Assembly: GCF_001550375.1 (NCBI RefSeq)
Contig: NZ_LRTR01000758.1
Span: 21,966-85,965, forward strand
Origin: Streptomyces europaeiscabiei
Lineage (GTDB): Bacteria > Actinomycetota > Actinomycetes > Streptomycetales > Streptomycetaceae
DNA length: 64,000 bases
Direction: 5' to 3'
Below are positions 35,084 through 45,000 of the stretch, one piece after another; within the stretch, counting starts at the first letter, position 1, and each line of letters starts with the position of its first letter. A program made the translations under genes and the position numbers. Under the pieces are notes generated by a model, which saw only the letters and a list, made by a program, of their open reading frames with translations, did no database searches and was not told the origin of the DNA.

Positions 35084-35923
35084 TCACCGGGAAGCTTCGC
35101 GGTTTGTGAGGACGAGCAGGGACCTGACCAGGGCGGTCGCCCACGTCGGGTCGGTGCGGACCTTGCCGAGCACGCGCCAGTTCTTGAGGCGGGCGAAGCC
35201 GTGCTCCACCGGTGCCCGGACCGCTGCCAGTGCGGTGTTCGACAGCTTCTGGCCGCGGGTCAGGGGCCGGTTCCGGGCGGCCTTGTAGCCGGTGATCACC
35301 GCCGGGTCGGCGTCGGGACCGCTGTCATCGAGCCCGACGAAGCCCAGGTCGGCGATGGCGCCGAGGCCGGCCGCCCGCAGCTTGGCGGTGAGCTGGTCGT
35401 GTCGGCAGGCGGTGATCTCCGAGGTGCGTCCGGGCCGGGCCGCCGAGACCCAGAGCAGTCGGCCGCGGTCGTCGGTGAGCGCGATGACGAGCAGACCATG
35501 GCATTTGCTCTTGGCGGAGTAGTTCTTCCGGTTCTCTTTGCCGGTGCGCCGCCGGGTGCGGATCAGCGTGCCGTCCAACAGCACCACCCCGCCACCCTTG
35601 TGGGCGATCTTTTTGAGGGCGCGGTCCAGGCGCGGGGCGCGGGCGGCCAGCAGGCCGACGACTTCCCGAACCCACCGGGTCACGGTGGTGCGGTGTATCC
35701 CGTTGCCGCCGGCCAGGTCGCCCGGCCGCTGGTCACAGCGCAGTACCGCGAGCACGATGGCGGCGACCTTCCCCGAGGGCAGGGCCCGCCACCGTGATCT
35801 GATCTTCTTGCAGCGGCCGCGTATCAGATCGGCGAGCCAGTTCAGGGTGGCACTCGACAGCGGCAGGCGGGCAGTGCAGACAAGGCCGTCAGGGCCCTCG
35901 ACGGGATGGTTGTTTTTCTTCAC
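35084..35923 (-). CDS. IS5-family (DDE_Tnp_4) transposase
   Basis: A 279-residue transposase starting GTG 35923. An N-terminal helix-turn-helix (GNGIHRTTVTRWVREVVG) is followed by a DDE domain: Asp in LLDGTLIRTRRRTGKENRK, Asp in IADLGFVGLDD and Glu in APVEHGFARLKNWRVLGK. The length is normal and the frame intact, so it may be active. I could not settle its terminal inverted repeats by eye. It sits just inside the left arm of the inverted-repeat pair. Confidence 0.85.
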   Translation of the reverse strand: MKKNNHPVEGPDGLVCTARLPLSSATLNWLADLIRGRCKKIRSRWRALPSGKVAAIVLAVLRCDQRPGDLAGGNGIHRTTVTRWVREVVGLLAARAPRLDRALKKIAHKGGGVVLLDGTLIRTRRRTGKENRKNYSAKSKCHGLLVIALTDDRGRLLWVSAARPGRTSEITACRHDQLTAKLRAAGLGAIADLGFVGLDDSGPDADPAVITGYKAARNRPLTRGQKLSNTALAAVRAPVEHGFARLKNWRVLGKVRTDPTWATALVRSLLVLTNREASR

Positions 35924-35980
35924 ACCAAACTCAACTGCCGCCGGGGGCCCGCGAGTTACGCCCCGTCGGCGCCCGCCTCC

Positions 35981-36253
35981 CTACGCCTGCGCGCATGCGG
36001 TGAACCTGCCGTCGGGACGCTTGTGCAGCCAGTCGCGGTCGGCGAGCTTGGTCATCTTCGCCCGCAGCGGCTCCAGCTTGCCGCGCACCGAGGCGTCCAG
36101 GCCCAGCCGCTCGCCGGCCGCCCTGACCTGCACCGGGCCGTCGGCCTCCCGCACGATCGCCAGGATCTTGCGGTAGTCGCCGGGCAGCGCGCCCTCATCG
36201 GCCGCGTCGCTGCGGTGCGGGATGAGCAGGACTGCTCGCCCGGCCACTCGCAC
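35981..36253 (-). CDS. small hypothetical protein, possible transposase tail
   Basis: A 90-residue frame, DYRKILAIVREADGPVQVRA ... KLEPLRAKMTKLADRDW, which folds plausibly as a winged helix. It resembles the C-terminal tail found on some transposase-associated proteins; I cannot name the family with confidence. It is upstream of the IS5-type gene on the same strand and may be a relic. The 36254-36540 stretch beyond holds no gene I can support. Confidence 0.35.
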   Translation of the reverse strand: MRVAGRAVLLIPHRSDAADEGALPGDYRKILAIVREADGPVQVRAAGERLGLDASVRGKLEPLRAKMTKLADRDWLHKRPDGRFTACAQA

Positions 36254-36486
36254 CCCGCTCGGCGAGTTCTCGACGCTCCCCGCACCGCAGACGACCGCCG
36301 CGGGCGCACGTCGACCGGACCGGCGTCAGTGAGTGCCACCGGCCCCGCCGCGAGCACGGGTCGGGCACCGAGCCGAACCAGAGGCTCGGGTGAGCGACCT
36401 GGTCGGGGTCCGTAATGATCACCAAGCCCGCGCCCGCACTGCCACCTGCCCCACCCGCCAAAGGCTCGCACAACCACGGGACTTGA

Positions 36487-38133
<1,647 letters not shown>

Positions 38134-38240
38134 CCGGTGGCGTGACGCAGCTCCTGGTGTTCCTGACGTTCGCGGGCAACGACGTACGCCGAACCGGGTG
38201 AGCGTCACAGCGAGCGATCAGGAACGGGTGGAGTGGGAGC

Positions 38241-38269
38241 GGCGGGCTCGGTGCAAGGCCGAGCCCGCC
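38241..38269 (+). terminator. hairpin terminator downstream of GH62
   Basis: GGCGGGCTCGG, seven-base loop, CCGAGCCCGCC: perfect 11-bp arms about 110 bp after the GH62 stop. Confidence 0.7.
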
Positions 38270-38402
38270 CGTTCACGTGGAGAACCCGGATGGTGGCGGC
38301 CTCATCCTGGTCGACCACGAGACGCGGAACGTGTCAAACCCGGTGAGTCGGTCGGTTCTCAGGGTTCGTCGAGTGAGCCGGGGTCGCCGGCGACCGAGGT
38401 GA

Positions 38403-38830
38403 TTACTGGGCGGCGGCGTGGTCGTCCGGCTGGTTGATCCACACGTTGGTGGGAACGATCGGCGGGGCGGGTGGCTTGTTGACGAACCGTCCAGGGGTGC
38501 GCTGGTAGACGGCGGTCAGGACGTCGGCGCGGACGGCGACCATCCGGACGACGGTGCAGCGGCTCTAGATGTCGATGATCGAGTACAGGTGGCAGAAGAC
38601 CCGTTCGCCCGGTCCGCGCAGCCGCGTTACGTCCCGGGACCGGATCTCGTCCGGGCGGGTGGCCGGCAGTTCCGGTTTGGCGTGCGCTGGGTGGACGGCG
38701 TGGCGGCGACGCTCACGGACCTCGTCGTGCTCGCGCAGGATACGGTACATGGTGGACACGCCGGCCACGTGCAGACGCTCCGCCGGGACATCGGCCCCGT
38801 CGGCTCGTGAGGGCCGCGCACACGGCCGGA
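38403..38830 (-). pseudogene. IS3-family OrfB transposase relic
   Basis: Leftward text RLHVAGVSTMYRILREHDEV, then RSRDVTRLRGPGERVFCHLY and SIIDI, matches the middle of an IS3 OrfB integrase-type transposase. A TAG (38565-38567) interrupts it right after SIIDI; the frame resumes as SRCTVVRMVAVRADVLTA and, after an apparent internal deletion, ends RFVNKPPAPPIVPTNVWINQ at the TAA of 38403. Both a nonsense codon and a deletion show it is dead. Confidence 0.7.
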
Positions 38831-38980
38831 CCGTGCCCGCAGCGAGACGTGCACTCCGTCCTGTGCCGCGTCCGCGCCCGCACGACGATCCGCTCGCCCC
38901 TTGGGAAGCGGTCTCACAGGGCATGGGCATGCGGTGGCCGGCCCCCGATGCGCGGGCCGGGCACCGCATGGGTGGCTGGG

Positions 38981-39748
38981 TCAGACGGCGGACCAGCCGT
39001 TGTCGACGGGGAGTACGGTGCCGCTGATGTTGCTCGCCGCGTCCGAGGCGAGGAACACGATGGCCGCGGCGACTTCCTCCGCCGCGGCCAAGCGGCCCAC
39101 GTTCTCCCGGTAGCGGCCCACGATCGAGGCGCCGTCGCCATCGAACGTGACGGTGTCGGTGATGTGGGTCCGGGTGCCGCCGGGGGCGATGGCGTTGACG
39201 CGGATGCCGCGGTCCCGGTACATGACCGCGGTCGACTTCGTCAGGCCGATGATCCCGTGCTTGGAGACGGTGTACGCGGTGCCGGCGGCGCTGCCGCGCA
39301 GAGCCGCCTCCGAGGCCGTGTTGACGATGGCGCCGTTGCCGCGGGCCAGCATGTGGGGCAGGGCGGCGCGGGTGAGCAGGAACGGAGCGGTGAGGTTGAT
39401 CCGTATGACTCGCTCCCATTCCGCGTCGCTCACGTCGGCGGTGGCGGTCATGGTGTCCATGATTCCGGCGTTGTTGACGAGCACGCCGAGGTCGCCGAAG
39501 GACTCGACGGCGGTGGTGATGACCTCGTCGACCGTGCCCTGGTCGCTGAGGTCGCCGACGACCGTGCGGGCGGTGCCGCCGTTCGCCTCTATCTCCTTGG
39601 CGACGGCCTCGGCGCCGACGGGATTGATGTCCGCGACAAGAACTTGGGCCCCCAGGCTCGCGAACCGCAGCGCGGAAGTGCGTCCGATGCCGGACCCGGC
39701 GCCGGTGACGACGACGCCCCGTCCCTCGAAGTCGGTGGTGTCACTCAT
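38981..39748 (-). CDS. short-chain dehydrogenase/reductase (classical SDR)
   Basis: A 255-residue SDR with TGAGSGIGR, NNAG, catalytic Ser in NTASEAALRG and the YTVSK active site, followed by NAIAPGGTRT. It overlaps the ferredoxin reductase stop (ATGA at 39745-39748) and is the last gene of the P450 operon. It would oxidise or reduce an alcohol/ketone, possibly the P450 hydroxylation product. Contrast with the SDR-like protein at 29357, which lacks the catalytic pair. Confidence 0.88.
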   Translation of the reverse strand: MSDTTDFEGRGVVVTGAGSGIGRTSALRFASLGAQVLVADINPVGAEAVAKEIEANGGTARTVVGDLSDQGTVDEVITTAVESFGDLGVLVNNAGIMDTMTATADVSDAEWERVIRINLTAPFLLTRAALPHMLARGNGAIVNTASEAALRGSAAGTAYTVSKHGIIGLTKSTAVMYRDRGIRVNAIAPGGTRTHITDTVTFDGDGASIVGRYRENVGRLAAAEEVAAAIVFLASDAASNISGTVLPVDNGWSAV

Positions 39749-40935
39749 GCTGCCGCTCCTTCCAGGAGGGATGTCGCCTGGCGCCAGGGGGTGCTAGCGG
39801 CGATGGCCTGCTGCCAGGGGCGGGTGGTCTTGGGCGGCATGCCGACTGCCAGGACGCCGGTGAGACGGTCGCCGGTGCGGTAGGCGGCGGTGAACTTGCG
39901 TTCTTCCAGGCTGCCTTCGGCGATCCGCATCTCGTCGTGGCCGCGCAGGTAGCCGTAGGCTCGGATCTTCATGTCGTACTGGTCGGACCAGAAGTAGGGG
40001 ACGGGCGCGAAGGGCCGCTGGGCGCCCAGGAGGTTGCGGGCGGCGGCCATGCCCTGTTCGGCGGCGTTCGTACGGTGCTCGATGCGCATCGACGTGCCGA
40101 AGAGCGGGTTGTGCCAGCGGGCCACGTCGCCCGCGCCGTACACGCCGGGTGCGGCGGCGGAGAACTCGTCGCAGACCAGCCCGTCGTCGAGGGTGAGGCC
40201 GCTGCCGGTCAGCCACTCGGTGTTGGGCCGGGAACCGACGGCCACCAACACCGTGTCGGCCTCGACCACGCTGCCGTCGTCGAGGCGTACGCCGCCGGGG
40301 ACGACCTCGCTGACCCCGGTCCCGGTGCGCAGGTCCACGCCGTGATGGAGGTGGGCCTGGGCGAGCATGCGGCCGACGTCCTCGCCGACCGCATGAGCCA
40401 GCGGGACGGGAGCGGGTTCCAGGAGGGTCACCTGGGTGCCCAGGTCGGCCGCCACCGACGCGGCCTCGGCGCCGAGGAATCCGGCGCCGACCACGGCCAG
40501 TGTGCGGCCGGGGCCGAGGCGGTCCTTCAGGGCGACGGCGTCGTCCAGGGTGCGCAGGACGTGGGCCGGTGGGCCGGGCAGGCGCCGGGGGCGGACTCCG
40601 GTGGCCACGATCAGTCCGTCGTACGGCACCTCCGTACCGTCGGCCAGCAGCACGGTACCCTCTGCGACATTCAGGCCGATGGCCTCGCGGCCGTAGCGGG
40701 TGTCCAGGTCAAGGGCGTCGAGGTTGGCCTGGGTGCGCAGGGGCAGTCGGTCGGGGGGCCAGGCGCCGGAGAGGATCTCCTTCGACAGGGGCGGGCGGTC
40801 GTAGGGGGCGGTGGGTTCGTCGCCGATGAGGGTGATCGTGCCGGTGTGGCCCTCCCGGCGGAGGGTTTCGGCGGCGGCGAGGCCGGCCGCGGAGGCGCCG
40901 ACGATGACCACGCGGCTGGTCGTGGTCGCGCTCAC
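39745..40935 (-). CDS. FAD-dependent ferredoxin reductase
   Basis: GTG 40935 overlaps the ferredoxin stop; 396 residues. FAD-binding motif VVIVGASAAGLAAAETLRR, NAD-binding motif AVVGAGFLGAEAASVAADLG and the GAGDVARWHNPLFG segment place it in the FdR/rubredoxin-reductase class used with class I P450 systems. It passes electrons from NAD(P)H to the adjacent ferredoxin. The longer frame back to 41103 only shadows the ferredoxin gene. Confidence 0.9.
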   Translation of the reverse strand: MSATTTSRVVIVGASAAGLAAAETLRREGHTGTITLIGDEPTAPYDRPPLSKEILSGAWPPDRLPLRTQANLDALDLDTRYGREAIGLNVAEGTVLLADGTEVPYDGLIVATGVRPRRLPGPPAHVLRTLDDAVALKDRLGPGRTLAVVGAGFLGAEAASVAADLGTQVTLLEPAPVPLAHAVGEDVGRMLAQAHLHHGVDLRTGTGVSEVVPGGVRLDDGSVVEADTVLVAVGSRPNTEWLTGSGLTLDDGLVCDEFSAAAPGVYGAGDVARWHNPLFGTSMRIEHRTNAAEQGMAAARNLLGAQRPFAPVPYFWSDQYDMKIRAYGYLRGHDEMRIAEGSLEERKFTAAYRTGDRLTGVLAVGMPPKTTRPWQQAIAASTPWRQATSLLEGAAA

Positions 40936-41129
40936 GACTCCCCCAGGCGGATGGCGGCCGCGGGGCAGACGGTGGCGGATTCGCGGACGGCGTCGTGGAG
41001 TTCGGCCGGCGGGTTGTCGTCGAGGAGGACGACCATGCCGTCCTCGTCGCGCTGGTCGAAGACGTCGGGGGCGAGCAGTACGCACTGGCCCGAGGCGACG
41101 CACTTGGGGACGTCGACTTCTACATGCAT
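40932..41129 (-). CDS. [3Fe-4S] ferredoxin for the P450
   Basis: A 65-residue ferredoxin (MHVEVDVPKCVASGQC ... CPAAAI). Only three cysteines are placed for a cluster and the second position of the usual CxxCxxC is Gly-containing, as in the 3Fe-4S ferredoxins that serve actinomycete CYPs. It lies between the P450 and the reductase with tight spacing; electrons flow reductase to ferredoxin to P450. Confidence 0.9.
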   Translation of the reverse strand: MHVEVDVPKCVASGQCVLLAPDVFDQRDEDGMVVLLDDNPPAELHDAVRESATVCPAAAIRLGES

Positions 41130-41172
41130 GACGTTTCTTCCCTGCTCTCGGTGGGGGATCGGGTGGTTGCGG

Positions 41173-42378
41173 TCACCAGGTGACGGGCAGTTCGCGGACG
41201 CCGTAGACGGCGGTGGCCTGCTTGAAGGCGATCTCCTCCATCGGTACGGCGATCTTCAGGTCGGGAAGCCGGCGGAAGACTTCGGGCAGGACGATCTGGA
41301 GTTCGGCGCGGGCCAGCGGCTGGCCCAGGCACTGGTGGATGCCGTAGCCGAAGGCCAGGTGCCGGCGGACGTTGGCACGCTCCAGGTCGAGGTTGTCGGG
41401 GTTCGTGAAGAACTCCGGGTCGCGGTTGGCGACGTGGACGGGAATGATCACGCCCTCGCCCGCGTGGATGGTCACACCGCCGATGGTGACGTCGTCGATG
41501 GCGGTGCGGCGCAGTCCGCCGTGCACGATGGACAGGTAGCGCAGGAGTTCCTCCACCGCGCTCGCGACCTGGTCCGGTCCGCCGAGGAGGTGCGGGATCT
41601 GGTCGGGGTGGTCGAGGAGGGTGATGGTGCTCAGCGCGATCATGTTCGCCGTCGTCTCATGCCCGGCGAACAGCAGGAAGGCGCTCAGGTCGGCGGCGTC
41701 CTGGTCGGTGATGACGCCCTCGTCCACCTGTGCGGCGAGCCGGGTGACCACGTCGTCGCCGGGGGTGGCGCGCTTGGTCTGCACGAGGCGCAGCAGATAC
41801 TCGCCGAGGTTGGCGAACGCCCGGGCGGCCTCCTCTCCCGTGGCGTTCAGGTCTACGAGGGTCTTCGACTGCTCCTGGAAGAACGGGTGTTCCTCGTAGG
41901 GGACGCCGAGCAGTTCGCAGATGACCAGGGAGGGAAGCGGCAGCGCGAAGTGCTCCACGAAGTCGGCGGGGCCGCTCAGCTCACTCAGGTCGGTGAGGAG
42001 TTCGTCGGTCAGGCGGGCGATGGCCGGGCGCAGCGCGTCGATGCGCTTGATCATGAACTCGCGGGTCAGGGTGCGCCGCATCGCCGCGTGGATGGGGTCG
42101 TCGTAGTTCTGGAAGAAGCCGCGCGGGGCCGGCTGCTCATCTTCCTTGAAGCTGGGTGCACCGGGGTGCGTCGGGTCGCTGCTGAACGCCGGGCTGCCCA
42201 GTACCGCCCGGGCGTCCTCCCAGCGGGTCACCAGCCACGGAGTGAGGCGCCCCTCCCACAGGGAGACACGCGTGACGGGCTGTTCCTCACGCAGCCGCTC
42301 ATACAGCGGAGGGGGGTCCAGGGGAGCGTCCTGCGGGCGGGTGAGCGTGAACGCGGGGACGTTCGGAGACGAGGCCAT
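41173..42378 (-). CDS. cytochrome P450 (CYP105-like)
   Basis: A 401-residue soluble P450. I-helix AGHETT, ExxR in EELLRY, and the haem loop FGYGIHQCLGQ with Cys350. The AGHET/HQCLGQ combination resembles CYP105-type enzymes of Streptomyces, which hydroxylate xenobiotics or natural products. It heads a leftward operon with its own ferredoxin, ferredoxin reductase and an SDR, and faces a TetR gene across a 15-bp dyad, so it is probably inducible by its substrate. Confidence 0.92.
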   Translation of the reverse strand: MASSPNVPAFTLTRPQDAPLDPPPLYERLREEQPVTRVSLWEGRLTPWLVTRWEDARAVLGSPAFSSDPTHPGAPSFKEDEQPAPRGFFQNYDDPIHAAMRRTLTREFMIKRIDALRPAIARLTDELLTDLSELSGPADFVEHFALPLPSLVICELLGVPYEEHPFFQEQSKTLVDLNATGEEAARAFANLGEYLLRLVQTKRATPGDDVVTRLAAQVDEGVITDQDAADLSAFLLFAGHETTANMIALSTITLLDHPDQIPHLLGGPDQVASAVEELLRYLSIVHGGLRRTAIDDVTIGGVTIHAGEGVIIPVHVANRDPEFFTNPDNLDLERANVRRHLAFGYGIHQCLGQPLARAELQIVLPEVFRRLPDLKIAVPMEEIAFKQATAVYGVRELPVTW

Positions 42379-42400
42379 GACTGTGCCTTTCCAGCATCGG

Positions 42401-42442
42401 TTAACGCTGTTAGTCGAAGCATTGTTAGACTAACAGCGTTAA
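42401..42442. promoter_or_regulatory. 15-bp perfect inverted repeat, TetR operator of the P450 operon
   Basis: TTAACGCTGTTAGTC (42401-42415) and GACTAACAGCGTTAA (42428-42442), spacer 12 bp. It is 23 bp upstream of the P450 start and strikingly AT-rich for this genome. TGTTAGAC/GACTAACA half-sites also overlap the spacer. Confidence 0.75.
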
Positions 42443-42547
42443 TCGAGGAATCGTCAAGCCCCGACGTCGGACCTGACGAAGCGCCGACCGTTGAAGGCGG
42501 AGTGCACCGAGGGTCGGTAGGCTGCTGCGGGTAGCGAGGAGGAGGCC

Positions 42548-43201
42548 ATGAAGTCGCAGGTCAAGCGGGTGCCCAATGTGCGGGGCGAGGGCGAGCGGCT
42601 GCGGCAGGAGATCCTCGACGCGGCGACCCGCATCCTGGAGGAGACGGGGCGCGAGGACGCACTCTCCCTGCGCGGAGTCGCCCGCGAGGTCGGCATCTCC
42701 GCGCCCAGCGTCTACCGGCACTTCAAGGACAAGGGCGACCTGGTCTCCACCGTCCTCGACGCCACCTACCGCGCACTGGCCGTCGCGATGAGGGAGGCCG
42801 GCGAGTCGGCCGCCGCCGCAGGCGCGGACCCGTGGGCGCGCGTGCGGGCCACCGTCACGGCCTACCGCAGGTTCGCCATCGACAAGCCCCGCCGCTACCG
42901 ACTGATGTTCAGCCTGGAATACGAGCCCGAGCGCCGCCCCTCCGCCGACCATCCCATCGGCACCGTGCTCCAGGCGTGGACCGATACCGCCGACGCCTAC
43001 CTCATCGAAGCGGCCCCCGGCCGTCGGGCGGAGGCGCAGGACTTGGGCATCCACCTGTGGACCGCCCTGCACGGCCAGCTCGTCCTGTGGCGCACCCTGC
43101 CGAGCCCCGTCGCCGGCAGCGAAGACGTCCTGATCGAGCTGGAGGAGTCCCTGCTGCGACGCCTGCTCCCGACACCGGAGACTCCGAGCCCTACTGAGTG
43201 A
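42548..43201 (+). CDS. TetR-family regulator divergent from the P450 operon
   Basis: A 217-residue TetR protein; ATG 42548 follows GAGGAGGAGG. The helix-turn-helix is LSLRGVAREVGISAPSVYRHF. The C-terminal domain (ATVTAYRRFAIDKPRRYRLMF) is of the TetR_C_33/WHG-like type common in regulators of drug and hydrophobic-ligand responses. The conserved dyad between it and the P450 gene implies mutual repression of both directions. Confidence 0.87.
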   Translation: MKSQVKRVPNVRGEGERLRQEILDAATRILEETGREDALSLRGVAREVGISAPSVYRHFKDKGDLVSTVLDATYRALAVAMREAGESAAAAGADPWARVRATVTAYRRFAIDKPRRYRLMFSLEYEPERRPSADHPIGTVLQAWTDTADAYLIEAAPGRRAEAQDLGIHLWTALHGQLVLWRTLPSPVAGSEDVLIELEESLLRRLLPTPETPSPTE

Positions 43202-43248
43202 CAGGCCAGGAACACTCCCTGCTCCCGGAAGACACGCGGGAGCGCCCG

Positions 43249-43423
43249 ATCACTCGTTGAGCGCGGCCAGTTCGGCGGCGTCTGGGCGCAGAACGCGACC
43301 CGCAAGGCCGCGGGCATCGTCGGCGCCAGGGTGCTGGAGGACGCCAAGCCGTCCATCGCCGGTTCCGTGGTCCGTTTCGCCGAGACGCACCCCCACGGCG
43401 AGGCCGCGTCCGTCGCCGCCTGA
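43249..43423 (+). pseudogene. C-terminal scrap of an FMN-reductase-like gene (copy of 34759-34985, opposite strand)
   Basis: Rightward text QFGGVWAQNATRKAAGIVGA, then AKPSIAGSVVRFAETHPHGE. It matches the leftward copy near 34.8 kb apart from a 51-bp in-frame deletion, and the match continues past the stop to about 43520. Shortly after, at 43531-43613, lies another tail fragment (CENVLLFEPVPSAEQSRYRC, then TGCGHG). Confidence 0.5.
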
Positions 43424-43781
43424 TCGATGTGCGCATGATGGAGGGCCGATCCCTAGAAACCGCCCATGGGCTCCGGCCCTTCTTCCGGTTCCCGGCCTCA
43501 GCCCGGCTCGCTCTTTCCCGTGACTGAGCTGTGTGCGAGAACGTGCTGCTGTTCGAACCTGTCCCGTCCGCCGAACAGAGCCGCTACCGGTGCACCGGCT
43601 GCGGGCACGGCTGAGACCGGTACTCGGCGGGACATTGGAAGCAACAGCTCGCAATAGGCGAGAGAACCGGAGGCCGGCACACATACGCATCCGCAACCAC
43701 GGCGGTCCTGGGTTCGAGACACCGGAACGCGGAATCCTCCCGAGGCCCGTGGCCCCAACCCGAGACCACTCTCTCGGGAGT

Positions 43782-43954
43782 CGTGCCCACAGCGTGCCCG
43801 TAAGGACGGAAAATCACGGTCAACAGCGGTACGATCTAACCCACACGACCACCCCAAGAATCAGGTAACTGCGCTGGTCAGAGCCATAGAACCCACCCAA
43901 GCGCCGTCGCTTCCCAAGCTGAGAGCGCGAGTTCGATTCTCGTCACCCGCTCCA
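43782..43954 (+). other. attachment site A: integrase arm region plus tRNA-Gly(CCC) 3' half
   Basis: The 46-bp core 43909-43954 runs from the anticodon loop (CTTCCCAAG) through the T-arm GTTCGATTC to CCA. No 5' half precedes it, so it is not a functional tRNA but a duplicated attachment core. The 127 bp before it share with sites B and C the segment CGTGCCCACAGCGTGCCCGT (43783-43802) and then ATCACGGTCAACAGCGGT, presumably the arm sites of the right end. It marks the right end of element 1 and the left end of element 2. Confidence 0.8.
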
Positions 43955-43959
43955 GAATG

Positions 43960-43986
43960 AAACCCCAGGTCAGTGGCCTGGGGTTT
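43960..43986 (+). terminator. tRNA-type hairpin following attachment site A
   Basis: AAACCCCAGG, loop of seven, CCTGGGGTTT, followed by a T-rich tail. Equivalent hairpins follow site B (49121-49148) and site C (55837-55863) and open the window at position 1. Confidence 0.75.
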
Positions 43987-44221
43987 GTTTGTTGTCTAGA
44001 CCAATTCGGGGGTTGCGTGCCCTCCGCGTGCCCTAAGGGGTCACGCACCCCTTTACCGGACCCTCGGGCGTCACTTTGCCCCTCCAGCCCACGACCGCCT
44101 CACATAACGAGGCGCATTTCATGTGACCCGCAGCACAGGTCGAGCAAATGGCGACCAAGTCGCTTACGCAGAGGGACACTTGCGCGGCGCTGGTATGGCC
44201 GGGCGGTTCACCATGCCCGGT

Positions 44222-44365
44222 ATGACCACCAGGTACGACGGTTCCCGAAGACGCCGAACGACGGCGCGCTGTGGTCGCCCCACGCAGAAGGGGACGCCGT
44301 GCAAGCTCCCGCGGGAGATCGGCAAGGGCTGCCGGCACCACGCCACCCGAGGGAACCTGTCGTCA
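44222..44365 (+). pseudogene. truncated small cysteine-rich protein at the left end of element 2
   Basis: From ATG 44222: MTTRYDGSRRRRTTARCGRP, then TQKGTPCKLPREIGKGCRHH. The spacing C-x8-C-x9-C-x-H suggests a zinc-binding knuckle. The frame continues to 44461 but becomes antisense to the IS1182-type relic after about 44365. It may be the start of an element gene cut by that insertion. Confidence 0.35.
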
Positions 44366-45000
44366 AGGCGTTGCAGCAGTTCGCGGGCGTCGTTGCCCAC
44401 CTGCTCCAGGCGGGCGACGGGGTGGCTGGGCTGGGAGCACAGGCGAACCGGCCGGCCGTAGCGTTGGGCCCATTCGGCGGTGACCGGCTCATCCAGCACC
44501 TCTGGCACGTCGCGGGCCACCTCTTCCAGCACGGCGCGGACCGCCTCGCACGCCAGGTCCAGGCGGGTCGGCTCCCGTGCGGCGGACAGGACGTGGGGGG
44601 AGTCGGTGCGCTGCGTGACGCGCCCCTTGAGCAGGCCGGCCCGTCGGATCCGGGTGAGTGCGAGGCCCAGCAGCCGGTCGGCGCGGTCGCCTTCGGCGAG
44701 TCGGTCGCGGAAGGCGGACAGGACGCTGTGGTGGAAGCCGGGATCGTCCAGGTCCAGTCCGAGTGCGTAGGTGAAGTCGATTCGGCAGCGCACCGCCTCG
44801 GCGGCCTGGCGGTCCGGAGAGGTTCATCGCGTACTGCAGCACGCAGACGGTGGCGAGCTGGGCGGGTGAGAGCTCAGGGCGGCCGTCACGCGGGTACCAG
44901 GCGGTGAAGTCCTCGTCACTCCAGAGGCCGTCGAGGCGGTCACGGATCCACGTCGCGGTGGTGCCCTTGGGGTTGGCATTACTCCAGGGAATCCGGGCAG
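44365..45000 (-). pseudogene. IS1182-family transposase relic, frameshifted and lacking its C-terminus
   Basis: The leftward N-terminal part GLWSDEDFTAWYPRDGRPEL ... ATVCVLQYAMNLS lies in one frame; a slip near 44820 moves to RCRIDFTYALGLDLDDPGFH, then QRTDSPHVLSAAREPTRLDL and RYGRPVRLCSQPSHP in another. That is the N-terminal half of an IS1182 transposase; the catalytic C-terminal half is gone. Its front end overlaps the ParA-like stop codon. Confidence 0.75.

Noticed and set aside
35084..35923. Defined terminal inverted repeats for the IS5-type element
   Set aside because: Weak matches around 34995-35020 and 35925-35940 were seen by eye but are too imperfect to call.
39937..42534. An 865-codon plus-strand open frame
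   Set aside because: Antisense to the ferredoxin reductase, ferredoxin and P450 genes, all of which have clear motifs.
43782..43954. A functional tRNA-Gly gene at 43.9 kb (and at 49.1 and 55.8 kb)
   Set aside because: Only the half from the anticodon loop to CCA is present; the preceding bases differ between copies and do not form an acceptor/D-arm.
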